DNA from: Amycolatopsis palatopharyngis
GTDB lineage: Bacteria; Actinomycetota; Actinomycetes; Mycobacteriales; Pseudonocardiaceae
Direction of reading: 5' to 3'
NCBI RefSeq assembly: GCF_003385185.1
Contig: NZ_PQHZ01000011.1
Location: 116,153 to 180,152 of the forward strand
Length of the DNA stretch: 64,000 nucleotides
Shown here: piece after piece, positions 1 through 7,268 of the stretch
How positions within the stretch are numbered: position 1 is the first letter of the stretch
Layout of the letters: each line of letters starts with the position of its first letter
The notes under the pieces: model-generated
What the model was told of the DNA's origin: nothing
The model's database searches: none
What the model saw: the letters and a program-made list of their open reading frames with translations, nothing else
Made by a program: the position numbers and the translations under genes

Positions 1-329
1 ACCCCGATCGACCGGACTCGGCCCGGTCAGAGATCCCCTTTTTTCGCGCGAACGTTAGCTCCGTCCACGATCTCGCGACTCTAGTCGAGCAATCCTTGGC
101 TGCCGAGTTCGTCGAGGAGCTCGCGCCAGAGCCCGGCTTCGATCCACTGAGCGAAGCGTCGGTGCGCGGTCTGGAACGGCACCCGAACGAGGGTGGTAGC
201 TTCCGCCATGGAAACCCGCTGGTCAGCACAATACACGATCGCCGTGAACACCTGCAGCGCAATGACGCGGTCCCGCCACCCTACGGGCTCGCCGAGAACG
301 CAGGGATCAACGGCTCCACCAGTTCCCAC
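1..329 (-). pseudogene. Decayed IS5-family transposase, runs off the left edge
   Basis: The minus strand reads like the first half of an IS5-family DDE transposase: QTAHRRFAQW, a GLLD-x-SR stretch, VRAKKG and then LTGPSPVDRG. It is broken in several ways. The usual DWSR motif has TGG changed to TAG at 83..81. The conserved WRKLPPSFG stretch (about 188-230) lies in a different frame from the flanking codons, implying two compensating indels. The VRAKKG to GSLTGPSPVDRG transition needs a -1 shift at an A6G4 run (about 37-46), which in this family is often a natural programmed frameshift site. The gene continues past base 1, so the DDE catalytic half is not visible. Its upstream end abuts a truncated ABC ATPase, so an insertion or deletion probably joined the two. 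Family assignment is firm; activity is very unlikely. Confidence 0.8.
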
Positions 330-428
330 AACCCATCAGGGGCCGACCGGAGTGACAAACGATCAACAACGATCAAGATCATGACGCATCAGACGCGGAC
401 CACCACATAAGACACGCTCTTGGTGTTT

Positions 429-680
429 CTGGAAAACCATCGCAATGTCACGGTCTTTCGACACCACATCCGACACATCCCGGTCACCGACGTAGACCGC
501 GCCAGACGTGGTCTCCTCCAGTCCGGCCAGCATCCGCAAGGACGTGGACTTCCTCCATCCTGACGGCCCAACAAGGACCATGAACCCGCCATTCTCGATT
601 TCGCGATCGAGTGAATCGACAGCAGGTGTGGTAGCGCCGGGAAACGTCGGGCTGGCGTTCTCGAAACGCACACACCTCAT
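429..680 (-). pseudogene. Truncated sugar ABC transporter ATPase (MsmX/UgpC type)
   Basis: The first 84 codons of a carbohydrate ABC importer ATPase remain, from MRCVRFENA through the Walker A region to RDIAMVFQ, after which homology stops and transposase-associated sequence begins. Intact relatives are about 350-380 residues, so the Q-loop remainder, signature, Walker B and TOBE domains are gone. The P-loop reads GPSGWRKST where GPSGCGKST is expected: the invariant Gly before Lys has become Arg. A Shine-Dalgarno-like GGAAA precedes the ATG at 680. In an MsmX/UgpC system this protein would energise MalFG-type permeases. Both such permease pairs in this window lack their own ATPase, so they must now rely on one encoded elsewhere. 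Pseudogene status is clear from truncation plus the mutated P-loop. Confidence 0.85.
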
Positions 681-905
681 AATAGACGTTTCCTTTATCG
701 GCATACATGTGCCGGACGATCCGTCGTAAAAGGTTGAACCAGTGTGACCGCAGTCGCAGTTTGAAGCAAGAGGTGATTTCATACTAGTGAGAAAGAAATG
801 CATGACAGGCCTGCGGAACAAGCCTGCACTGAGACCTGGGAGCACATTAGTCGCCCGATGCGTTCCTCTTGGCCGACCTGCCGTACCTAGTGAAATATCA
901 TCGCC

Positions 906-1295
906 TTACGACTCTGATCCGATAATGGCGATCGCGTCGATCTCGACCTTCATTCCGGGAGCTAGACGGCAGAAGACCGTGGTGCGAGCAGGGTAAGGCT
1001 CCCTGAAGAACTCACCATACACCGAGTTCATGCCCTCGAATTCTCCGTGTTCTGTCACGAATACCCGGACCAAAACCACGTCGTCCCACCTAGCGCCAGC
1101 CGCATCGAGCACGCAGCCGATGTTGCGGAGAGTCTGGCGCGTCTGCTCCTCGATGCTGTCGCTGACAAGTTTACCGAAAGTTACGTCGATTCCACCTTGA
1201 CCGGCCAGGAAGAGCATATTCCCTTGACGTACTGCCTGTGAGTAGGAAGCAACTGGGGTGGGTGCCTTGTCAGTGTAGACTGCCTTTTTGGTCAT
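906..1295 (-). CDS. ridA: RidA family enamine/imine deaminase
   Basis: A 129-residue YjgF/YER057c/UK114 (RidA) protein, the normal length for the family. RidA proteins hydrolyse reactive enamine/imine intermediates released by PLP-dependent dehydratases to keto acids and ammonia in the cytoplasm. The conserved arginine lies in PARTTV (R104) and the C-terminal acidic residue in KVEIDAIA (E118). ATG at 1295 is chosen over an ATG 54 bases upstream because GAGG sits about 8 bases before it. It overlaps the end of the KDPG-type aldolase gene by 26 bases, so the two are probably co-translated. Two threonine-synthase-like PLP enzymes lie nearby, a fitting context because RidA clears products of such beta-eliminations. 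A RidA-fold member with another substrate cannot be excluded. Confidence 0.85.
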   Translation of the reverse strand: MTKKAVYTDKAPTPVASYSQAVRQGNMLFLAGQGGIDVTFGKLVSDSIEEQTRQTLRNIGCVLDAAGARWDDVVLVRVFVTEHGEFEGMNSVYGEFFREPYPARTTVFCRLAPGMKVEIDAIAIIGSES

Positions 1296-1977
1296 CAATC
1301 CTCTTTCGATCGTCGAAAAATGTGGAACCATCGGCAGCATCCGACTCATGAGGCGGCTTCAAGGAGGCGAGGGCACGGACAGATTCGCGGTTGGTAAGCG
1401 CACCTCCAACGCCGACTCCGATAGCACCGGCCCGAATGAATTTCTGTGCGTTCGCCGCTGATACACCCCCGACCGCAATGAAATTCGCCGCGGGAAAGGG
1501 CCGGCGCAAGGCGGTGATCCAATCGACACCCAGTGGTCCCGCCGGAAAAATCTTGAGGTTTTGAGCATTCAACGCAAGAGCTCGCTGCACCTCTGTGGGT
1601 GTTGTCACACCCGGAAGATAGGATACACGGTTCAACGCGGCGTAGTTGACCGTCGCCTCATCGAGACCAGGCGATACCAGGAATGCCGCACCTGCTTGGA
1701 CTGCCCGGGCAGCATCAGCGGCCGAGCAGATCGTGCCGGCCCCGATGAGTCGGCCGCGTTCACGAGCCGCCTCGGCCGCCGCGTCCAGCGCGCGCCAGCC
1801 TGAGTCCCCTTGGGCTGGGACTTCGACCAGCTCGATGCCTGCATCCCAGCATGCCTGTGCAGTACTGACCGTGACATCCGCCGGAAGGCCGCGAAGAATG
1901 GCGATGACAGGCACCCGGGCGAGATGCAGACGAAAGAACTGGTCTGACACGCTCATCTCCTCGTCCTCGTCCGACAT
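1270..1977 (-). CDS. KDPG/KDPGal-type aldolase (Eda family)
   Basis: A class I aldolase of the 2-keto-3-deoxy-6-phosphogluconate family, cleaving a 2-keto-3-deoxy-phospho-sugar acid to pyruvate plus a phosphorylated aldehyde (glyceraldehyde-3-phosphate for KDPG). Visible motifs are ILRG (R29), the catalytic Glu in ELVEVP (E52), GAGT, and the Schiff-base lysine in LKIFPAG (K142). At 235 residues it is slightly longer than typical (about 205-215), with an acidic start and a hydrophilic tail; the ATG at 1956 is an alternative start. It is divergent from the signal-less binding protein and shares that promoter region, which contains an IclR-type inverted repeat at 2047-2063. It would act after the PfkB kinase at 6151-7155. 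The family is secure; the sugar acid isomer is not. Confidence 0.88.
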   Translation of the reverse strand: MSDEDEEMSVSDQFFRLHLARVPVIAILRGLPADVTVSTAQACWDAGIELVEVPAQGDSGWRALDAAAEAARERGRLIGAGTICSAADAARAVQAGAAFLVSPGLDEATVNYAALNRVSYLPGVTTPTEVQRALALNAQNLKIFPAGPLGVDWITALRRPFPAANFIAVGGVSAANAQKFIRAGAIGVGVGGALTNRESVRALASLKPPHESDAADGSTFFDDRKRIDDQKGSLH

Positions 1978-2046
1978 ATGACCGAGGTCCTCTTCCCAAT
2001 TACGTCGACGTCACGGTATACATATGATGCATATTTTGCCAACACC

Positions 2047-2063
2047 GTTGCAGTTTATGCAAC
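2047..2063. promoter_or_regulatory. Putative IclR operator, copy 1
   Basis: A perfect inverted repeat, GTTGCA-GTTTA-TGCAAC, lies between the divergent aldolase and binding-protein starts, 15 bases before the binding-protein ATG. A close match (GTTGCA-CATAT-TGCACA) lies at 7230-7246 before the second binding-protein operon. IclR-family proteins bind short palindromes of this size. The IclR encoded at 5416-6150, between the two copies, is the natural candidate. The regulator assignment is inference; the repeat itself is visible. Confidence 0.55.
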
Positions 2064-2077
2064 ACCGGGAGTACTCG

Positions 2078-3244
2078 ATGACACTCACTGTCTGGTTGAA
2101 GGCAGGACACACCGTGGAGGTCATACAACGATCGGTAGCAGCCTTCCACGAAGCCACCGGTGTCGATGTCAACTTGTCGGTCATCCCAGAAGGGAGCGCC
2201 CACGACGCGCTCGTCACCGGTAAACGCCGGCCGGACGTGGTTACCGTGCCCTATTGGTACCTGGATGAGCTGCTGGACAAGAATGTGCTGTGTCCGCTGG
2301 ACGATCTGTTACCAGCGAACGGCGTCGCATGGCAAGAATTCGTCTCGGTGGCAGTGGATGCGCTCAGCCGCGGCGGGCTGCACTGGGCGGTACCCCATAC
2401 GCTGACGGGTGGAGTGCTGTCCTTCCGGAAAGATCTCTTCGAGAGTGCCGGCCTTGAGTCGCCGAAGACCCTGGATGACGTGACCAGAGCTGCTCGCCTC
2501 CTCGGAACCTCTGCCACACCGAGCTACGGGCTCGTGGCGCGCGCATCCGCGGAGTTTTCCTCGCTCGAGACATACGCTGGGTGGGCGTGGGCTCGTGGCA
2601 TCCGCGTACTCCCCGAGAGTGGCAATCCCGATCCGGCGACCGTCGAGAAGGGTGTGTCTGACCTTGTGGAGGTGTTGCGCGAGACTGCCCCGCCGAAACT
2701 CTCCTTGCGAAGTTACGCTCAAGTCGGTGAGCTCGTCGCACAGGGGCGCGCTGCCCAGCTCTTCGACACTAGCGCGTGGGCGTTCTTCTTCGAGAATCCC
2801 CAACTCTCGACCGTGGCCGGCCGAATGGGCTACACCACGATCCGGGGGCCGTCCGCTCCTGCGCAATTTCTCTACGCCGAGGGCCTGGGGATCACTTCGT
2901 GGTCGCGGTACCCGGAGGAAGCCGCCGCCTTCATCGCGTGGCGACACTCCGACCGCATCATCAGGGCGGAGGTAGAAGATTTGGGTCGCTTCGACCTTCC
3001 ACGAGCGGATCTCTGGGCCACCGACTGGTACCGGGACGCGGTCGCGCGACGCTCTCTCGAGGCATACCTGGAAGTCGTACGCAGGTCGTGGGAGGAAGCC
3101 GATTGCGCACACTTCGTCGCCAGAGCGGACTTTGTCCCCGCTGCCCGTGCTGTGATGCGCGCGATCGCTGGAGTCGTCGATCGGCGCTTCGCCGACCTCA
3201 CGGTGGCGATGTCCGGGCAGTACGGACAAGATGTCCGCGAATGA
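2078..3244 (+). CDS. Extracellular solute-binding protein family 1, without signal peptide
   Basis: A 388-residue protein that aligns by eye with the lipoprotein at 7269-8612: LTVWLKAGHTVEVIQ against LRVLLKEGYEIQAIQ, EATGVDVNL against KATGIDVEL, and AVPHTLTGGVLSFRKDLF against ALPHTIIGGMFFYRKDVF. It is a MalE/UgpB-like sugar-binding fold. The ATG at 2078 has a CGGGAG ribosome-binding site at 2066-2071 and begins directly with the first beta-strand of the mature fold. The only in-frame upstream ATG (2024) adds 18 residues with no hydrophobic segment or lipobox. It therefore appears to lack an export signal. It may be a cytoplasmic sugar sensor or a paralogue that lost its leader. Its 3' end overlaps the convergent amidohydrolase gene by 47 bases. 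Confidence 0.85.
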   Translation: MTLTVWLKAGHTVEVIQRSVAAFHEATGVDVNLSVIPEGSAHDALVTGKRRPDVVTVPYWYLDELLDKNVLCPLDDLLPANGVAWQEFVSVAVDALSRGGLHWAVPHTLTGGVLSFRKDLFESAGLESPKTLDDVTRAARLLGTSATPSYGLVARASAEFSSLETYAGWAWARGIRVLPESGNPDPATVEKGVSDLVEVLRETAPPKLSLRSYAQVGELVAQGRAAQLFDTSAWAFFFENPQLSTVAGRMGYTTIRGPSAPAQFLYAEGLGITSWSRYPEEAAAFIAWRHSDRIIRAEVEDLGRFDLPRADLWATDWYRDAVARRSLEAYLEVVRRSWEEADCAHFVARADFVPAARAVMRAIAGVVDRRFADLTVAMSGQYGQDVRE

Positions 3245-4391
3245 CGACCCCGGCCATATCGGACAGTTTCGCCAGGTCCTGGGTCGGGTCCGCCGTGAGA
3301 CACAGGATGTCCGCCCGTCGCCCTACCTCGAGTACGCCTGCGGGCTCGTCGAGCAAATTTGCCCCCTCGACGGTAAGCAGCCGTAGGACGTCGTGCGTGG
3401 CCATACCTGCCTTTCTCAGATGCTGGGCCTGCTCCTGCATCCCCCAGCCGTGGGGGTTGAACGTCGTGCCGGCGTCGGTACCGACAGCCATGCGGCAGCC
3501 GGCGTCAACCGCCCGGCGCAGCGCTGTCCGCTCCAACGGAGCATGTTCCAGAATCTTCGCCAGAGCATCCGCGGTGGCGAGCTCGCGGTTCTCAGCGGCC
3601 ACGAAGCGTTCGGTCGCCACTATCGTAGTCACCAGCCAGGTCATCGACTCCTTGACGGCCATGATGTCATCGGGACCAAGGTGGGAGAAGTGTTCCACAG
3701 AGTCGACGCCGACCCCCACCGCGTTGCGGATGCCGTCCCTGCCGTGGGCATGTGCGGCGACGCGCATGCCGAGTAGATGCGCCGCGCGCGTCGCTGCGTC
3801 GAGTTCGACGGGATTCATCTGTAAGGCACCTGGGACGGTTCCGTGAGTGACAACACCGCCTGTGGCGAACAGCTTGACTATTCGAGCTCCCGTCTCAGCG
3901 ACAGCCTCCACGGCTTTTGCGTATCCGTCCGGGCCTTCGGCGTGTCGAGCGAGGAAGTGGCCGTGACCGCCGGGGCAGGTGATGGCACCGGCTGCCACGA
4001 CAGTGGGAGCACACCGCCCCGTTCTACTCAGGTCTGCCGACATGGCGACGGCGATGTCCTGTGGGGATCCGAGGTCTCGAACGGTGGTCACACCGCTGCG
4101 CACCTGCGCTTCCGCATGACGCATCACCGCCCTTTCCGCGGCCGCCGCATCGAGGCCGGCCACTTCGAGCTGCATGTCCGCACCTCCGGACATCGCAAGG
4201 TGGACGTGACAGTCCACCATTCCCGGCATCAGGAAACCACCGGGCGCCTCCGGCAATTCGACGGGAGCAGTGCCGGTGCCAATTGCGGTGATGCGACCGT
4301 GATCGAAGGTCATCCACACGTCGTCAACCGCCGTCATGTCGTGCCCGATCAAAGCACGGCGTGCGCGAAGGCCAGGAATTTCGTCAAGCAC
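3198..4391 (-). CDS. Metal-dependent amidohydrolase (imidazolonepropionase/prolidase-like)
   Basis: An amidohydrolase-superfamily hydrolase of about 397 residues with the full set of metal-binding motifs in order: DCHVHLAMSG (HxH), KLFATGGV (candidate carboxylated Lys), AAHAHG (His), VEHFSHLG (His) and GTDAGT (Asp). A C-terminal GRRADILCL strand returns to the small beta domain that starts with RARRALIG. The family hydrolyses cyclic amides, dipeptides or N-acyl compounds. The start is uncertain: I take the GTG at 4391 with weak GAG spacing, but the ATG at 4439, which abuts the divergent dehydrogenase start, is possible. The gene is convergent with the signal-less binding protein and divergent from the Gfo/Idh/MocA gene. 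It could serve as a second deacylase or lactam/lactone hydrolase in this locus; the substrate is unknown. Confidence 0.85.
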   Translation of the reverse strand: MLDEIPGLRARRALIGHDMTAVDDVWMTFDHGRITAIGTGTAPVELPEAPGGFLMPGMVDCHVHLAMSGGADMQLEVAGLDAAAAERAVMRHAEAQVRSGVTTVRDLGSPQDIAVAMSADLSRTGRCAPTVVAAGAITCPGGHGHFLARHAEGPDGYAKAVEAVAETGARIVKLFATGGVVTHGTVPGALQMNPVELDAATRAAHLLGMRVAAHAHGRDGIRNAVGVGVDSVEHFSHLGPDDIMAVKESMTWLVTTIVATERFVAAENRELATADALAKILEHAPLERTALRRAVDAGCRMAVGTDAGTTFNPHGWGMQEQAQHLRKAGMATHDVLRLLTVEGANLLDEPAGVLEVGRRADILCLTADPTQDLAKLSDMAGVVIRGHLVRTARTSPP

Positions 4392-4437
4392 AGCGATCTC
4401 ACTTAACTCGGCAATATGAAGGGAAGGGCAGGCGAAC

Positions 4438-5412
4438 ATGGCGTCATGGCGGATGAGACTGGGGATCATCGGAGTCGGAGACTTCGGGACGAGGCACGCC
4501 GCCATCGCCGCCGCACTCCCCGAAATTGAGCTTGTCGCAGTCGCCGATCGGGACGAACGCCGTCGGCGGCTCGTCGCCGAGCGACTCGGAGTCGCAGCGT
4601 GCCTGGACGCACAGAACCTGCTCGAGCAGCACAGCCTCGACGGTGTCGTCATCGCTACCCCACTGTCCCAGCATATGCGCGACATCAGCACCGCACTCTC
4701 TGCCGGTGTTCACCTGCTGGTCGAAAAGCCCGTCGTAGCGGCAGGCGCAGAGATCGACCAACTCGAATGTCTGCCACGAGCGCAGCGCATGCGAATCGTC
4801 CCCGCACACGTGAGTCGATTCCTGCCCGCGGTGGCAGTGCTGCGTGAGCGACTCGCCAACCAGCGTGTTCGTACGGTCCGGGCCATCCGCGTGGTCCCTG
4901 CCGAACGGCTCGATCTCCACGGCGCCGATCACCCCGCCATGGTGGCTATGGTGCATGACCTAGACCTGGTGCGCGCGTTCGTGGGTGAGACTCTCGGGCA
5001 CGTCTCGTCGGTGCAACGGTGGACCGACGACACACGGCCGCACCCACAAATCGTGATGGCACACCTCGGATTCGATGACGGCGTCATCGCTTCCGTCGAG
5101 AACCACTGGACTCTGCCGCACGCCCGGCAGTACATCGACTCGCGGATCGAGATCGTCACGGAACGGGAGACAGCGCATCTCACCCTTCCCAGTAACGCTG
5201 TACGGATCGTCACCGCACGCGGCGACTACCTGCCCGACACCGAGCTTGAGGGCAGTGTCGCGGGGCTGCCTGTCGGCGCGCTCGCGACGCAGTTGCGTCA
5301 CTTCGCCCAGTGCGTCATCACCGGCAGAGACCCTTCGGTCGTGACGCTGGACGACGCGCTCTGGTCCGTGCGTGTCGCCGCCGAGATCGCCAGTCAATCG
5401 CCACAACCCTGA
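4438..5412 (+). CDS. Gfo/Idh/MocA family oxidoreductase
   Basis: A 324-residue NAD(P)-dependent sugar dehydrogenase of the Gfo/Idh/MocA family. The Rossmann nucleotide-binding loop GVGDFG sits at about residues 12-17, the acidic residue for NAD (AVADRDE) near 37, and the family EKP motif in LLVEKPVV near 98. The C-terminal alpha/beta domain contains the usual HDLDLVRAF helix start. Family members oxidise C1 or C3 of free or derivatised sugars and inositols, including N-acetylated amino sugars. AAGGGAAGGGCAGG precedes the ATG at 4438, though the ATG at 4453 is another option. It faces the amidohydrolase promoter and runs to within 3 bases of the convergent iclR gene. A paralogue lies at 15797-16864. 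Confidence 0.85.
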   Translation: MASWRMRLGIIGVGDFGTRHAAIAAALPEIELVAVADRDERRRRLVAERLGVAACLDAQNLLEQHSLDGVVIATPLSQHMRDISTALSAGVHLLVEKPVVAAGAEIDQLECLPRAQRMRIVPAHVSRFLPAVAVLRERLANQRVRTVRAIRVVPAERLDLHGADHPAMVAMVHDLDLVRAFVGETLGHVSSVQRWTDDTRPHPQIVMAHLGFDDGVIASVENHWTLPHARQYIDSRIEIVTERETAHLTLPSNAVRIVTARGDYLPDTELEGSVAGLPVGALATQLRHFAQCVITGRDPSVVTLDDALWSVRVAAEIASQSPQP

Positions 5413-5415
5413 TCA

Positions 5416-6150
5416 TCATGTCAGTTCCTGCTCGATCTCGGCCACTGTCTGCAAAAGCGGTGTCACGAGCCCAAGAAGTTGCTTTCGTGACAGCGACACA
5501 GTCGTCGTCGAGATGGACAGGGCGTGGGTCACCTCCCCGTCCGGAGTGCGAATGGGCGCCGCGATGCAGTGAATGAACTCTTCGTGCTCACGGTCGTCGA
5601 TCGCGTAGCCCCGAGCGCGAATCCGCTCGAGCTCAGTGAGGAACGCTCCGGGAGTGACGATGGTGCGCCGGGTATGGGCGATGTAGGTGATGCGCTCGGC
5701 AGTCTCGCGCCGCTCTCTCTCGGGACGATACGCGAGGATGGCCTTGGCGACACCGGTGCAAAAAAGCGGTGCTTGTGCTCCGATCCGCGAGTACATGCGT
5801 ACCGACTGGGAACTCTCGTACTTGTCGATGTAGAGCACCTCACCACCGTCGAGGGAACCCAGGTGAATGGTCTGCCCGGTGAGTTCCCCAAGCCGCCGCA
5901 GGTGAGAGGCGGCGGACGACCGGACGTCGAGGTTGTCCAAAGCGCGGAAAGCGAGGCCGAAAAGACGTGGCCCCAGCCGGTAGAGGTGTTTTGCGTCGTG
6001 ACGCACAAAGCCCTGACTCTCCAGGGTCTGCAGAAGTCTGGATGCCGTCGATTTGTGCACCGACAGATGTCGTGCGACCTGGGCGAGGCTCTTGGGCCCG
6101 TCCGCGAGAAAATCCAGGATCGACAACCCGCGTTCAACCGTCTGCGACAC
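5416..6150 (-). CDS. IclR family transcriptional regulator
   Basis: A 244-residue IclR regulator: an N-terminal winged helix-turn-helix (SLAQVARHLSVHKSTASRLL, residues about 21-40) followed by the effector domain with YIDKYESSQSVRMYSRIG and a C-terminal GEVTHALSIS strand. IclR proteins bind small acids or sugars and act on palindromic operators. The GTG start at 6150 follows the kinase stop codon (6153-6151) directly, so kinase and regulator form one unit. The candidate operators at 2047-2063 and 7230-7246 flank this gene and would let it control both arms of locus A. It closely resembles the second IclR at 18182-18970, with both sharing the VRMYSRIGA motif. Family certain, ligand unknown, perhaps a 2-keto-3-deoxy sugar acid. 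Confidence 0.92.
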   Translation of the reverse strand: MSQTVERGLSILDFLADGPKSLAQVARHLSVHKSTASRLLQTLESQGFVRHDAKHLYRLGPRLFGLAFRALDNLDVRSSAASHLRRLGELTGQTIHLGSLDGGEVLYIDKYESSQSVRMYSRIGAQAPLFCTGVAKAILAYRPERERRETAERITYIAHTRRTIVTPGAFLTELERIRARGYAIDDREHEEFIHCIAAPIRTPDGEVTHALSISTTTVSLSRKQLLGLVTPLLQTVAEIEQELT

Positions 6151-7155
6151 CTAGGCTCCCGAGTGGCTTACGAGTGGTTCCAATCGCGCTCGCTGCCATT
6201 CTTCCTTATCGAGGGCCAACAATGTCTCGATGACATCGACGGGCGGAAGCGGGCCCACATCCGAGGACACCCGGAGCGCGGCAGCGGCGACAATGGTGCC
6301 GAGACGGAGCCGACCCCTCATATCGAGCCCTCGACGGGTACCGACCAGAAAGCCGGCAGCGAAGGCGTCCCCCGCGCCGACAGGCTCAACGACATCCACA
6401 CCCAGTGACGACACGAACACCGGTTCCCCTCCGCTGAAAGCGGTCGCGCCAACCGCACCCTGCTTCACCACCACGATCGTCGGCTCCGGCAGGAACCGCC
6501 GAACATCCTCGATATTCCTGACACCCCAAAGATCTTCCGCCTCATCCTGGCCGACAAAAACGATGTCCGCTTCACGCGCGACGTCGAGTACGACACTTGG
6601 GTCTCTTTCGTTCCAGAGGCTGGGGCGCCAGTTGACATCAAAGGATATGGTCGAGCCCGGGGGCCGATTCGAGGTCAAACCTACCACCAGAGCCTCGCAC
6701 GACTCGGATAACGCCTGCGTGATACCGCTCAGATGCACCAGACCGGCAGCGAGGCGACGCACAGTTCCGGCAGCCTGCTCGCCCATCGCGGACCCCGCGG
6801 AGCCACGCCGAAAATACGCCACGCTCGTGCCATCCGAGGACAGCTCTTTGAACGCGACCCCGGTCGGCAGCGCGCGGTCGCGCTCGACGAAGCGCACATC
6901 CACGCCACGTTCACCGAGATGGCGCACTAGGTAGTCTCCGAAAGGATCATCCCCAACGCGACTGACCCACGCCGCACGAAGCCCGAGGGCCGCCGCGAAG
7001 GCGGCCACGTTTGACTCGGCCCCCGCCACCGTGGGCCTGTACCGCGTCGCGTCGGACATCGGAAGAGACGGATCGGGAACGAACATGATCATGCTCTCAC
7101 CGGCGCACACCAAATCTGGTTCTCCATCACCGGAGTCCTCGTCGAGCTGCAGCAT
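6151..7155 (-). CDS. PfkB family sugar kinase, 2-keto-3-deoxygluconate kinase-like
   Basis: A 334-residue ribokinase/PfkB-fold kinase. The N-terminal CAGESMI, the substrate-side AGAESNVA with SRVGDDPFG, and the C-terminal VGAGDAFAAGF with catalytic Asp at D263 are all present. The ISFDVNWRPSLW stretch, the DEAEDLWG loop and overall form point to the KDG-kinase branch, which phosphorylates a 2-keto-3-deoxy sugar acid at O6 to feed the KDPG-type aldolase encoded at 1270-1977. The gene heads a minus-strand pair with iclR, and its promoter region (7155-7269) is shared divergently with the binding-protein operon. It is paralogous to the kinase at 14808-15800. Substrate is inferred from the aldolase neighbour rather than read from residues. 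Confidence 0.87.
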   Translation of the reverse strand: MLQLDEDSGDGEPDLVCAGESMIMFVPDPSLPMSDATRYRPTVAGAESNVAAFAAALGLRAAWVSRVGDDPFGDYLVRHLGERGVDVRFVERDRALPTGVAFKELSSDGTSVAYFRRGSAGSAMGEQAAGTVRRLAAGLVHLSGITQALSESCEALVVGLTSNRPPGSTISFDVNWRPSLWNERDPSVVLDVAREADIVFVGQDEAEDLWGVRNIEDVRRFLPEPTIVVVKQGAVGATAFSGGEPVFVSSLGVDVVEPVGAGDAFAAGFLVGTRRGLDMRGRLRLGTIVAAAALRVSSDVGPLPPVDVIETLLALDKEEWQRARLEPLVSHSGA

Positions 7156-7229
7156 GCTCTCCTTCCCGACCCTCTCTTGACATCGTCAGTAGGAAGCGTA
7201 AGGCTCCTGTCACACAACTCGCAACAGCC

Positions 7230-7246
7230 GTTGCACATATTGCACA
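7230..7246. promoter_or_regulatory. Putative IclR operator, copy 2
   Basis: GTTGCA-CATAT-TGCACA in the divergent kinase/binding-protein promoter region matches the spacing and both half-sites of the repeat at 2047-2063 except near the outer right edge. It ends 22 bases before the GTG of the binding lipoprotein, where a repressor would block initiation. Confidence 0.5.
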
Positions 7247-7268
7247 CTCTTACTTTGGGAGGTACACG

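Noticed and set aside
2309..3229. Open frame of 306 codons on the minus strand opposite the signal-less binding protein
   Set aside because: It mirrors a strongly coding plus-strand gene, has no ribosome-binding site and no recognisable motif; long antisense frames are expected in high-GC DNA.
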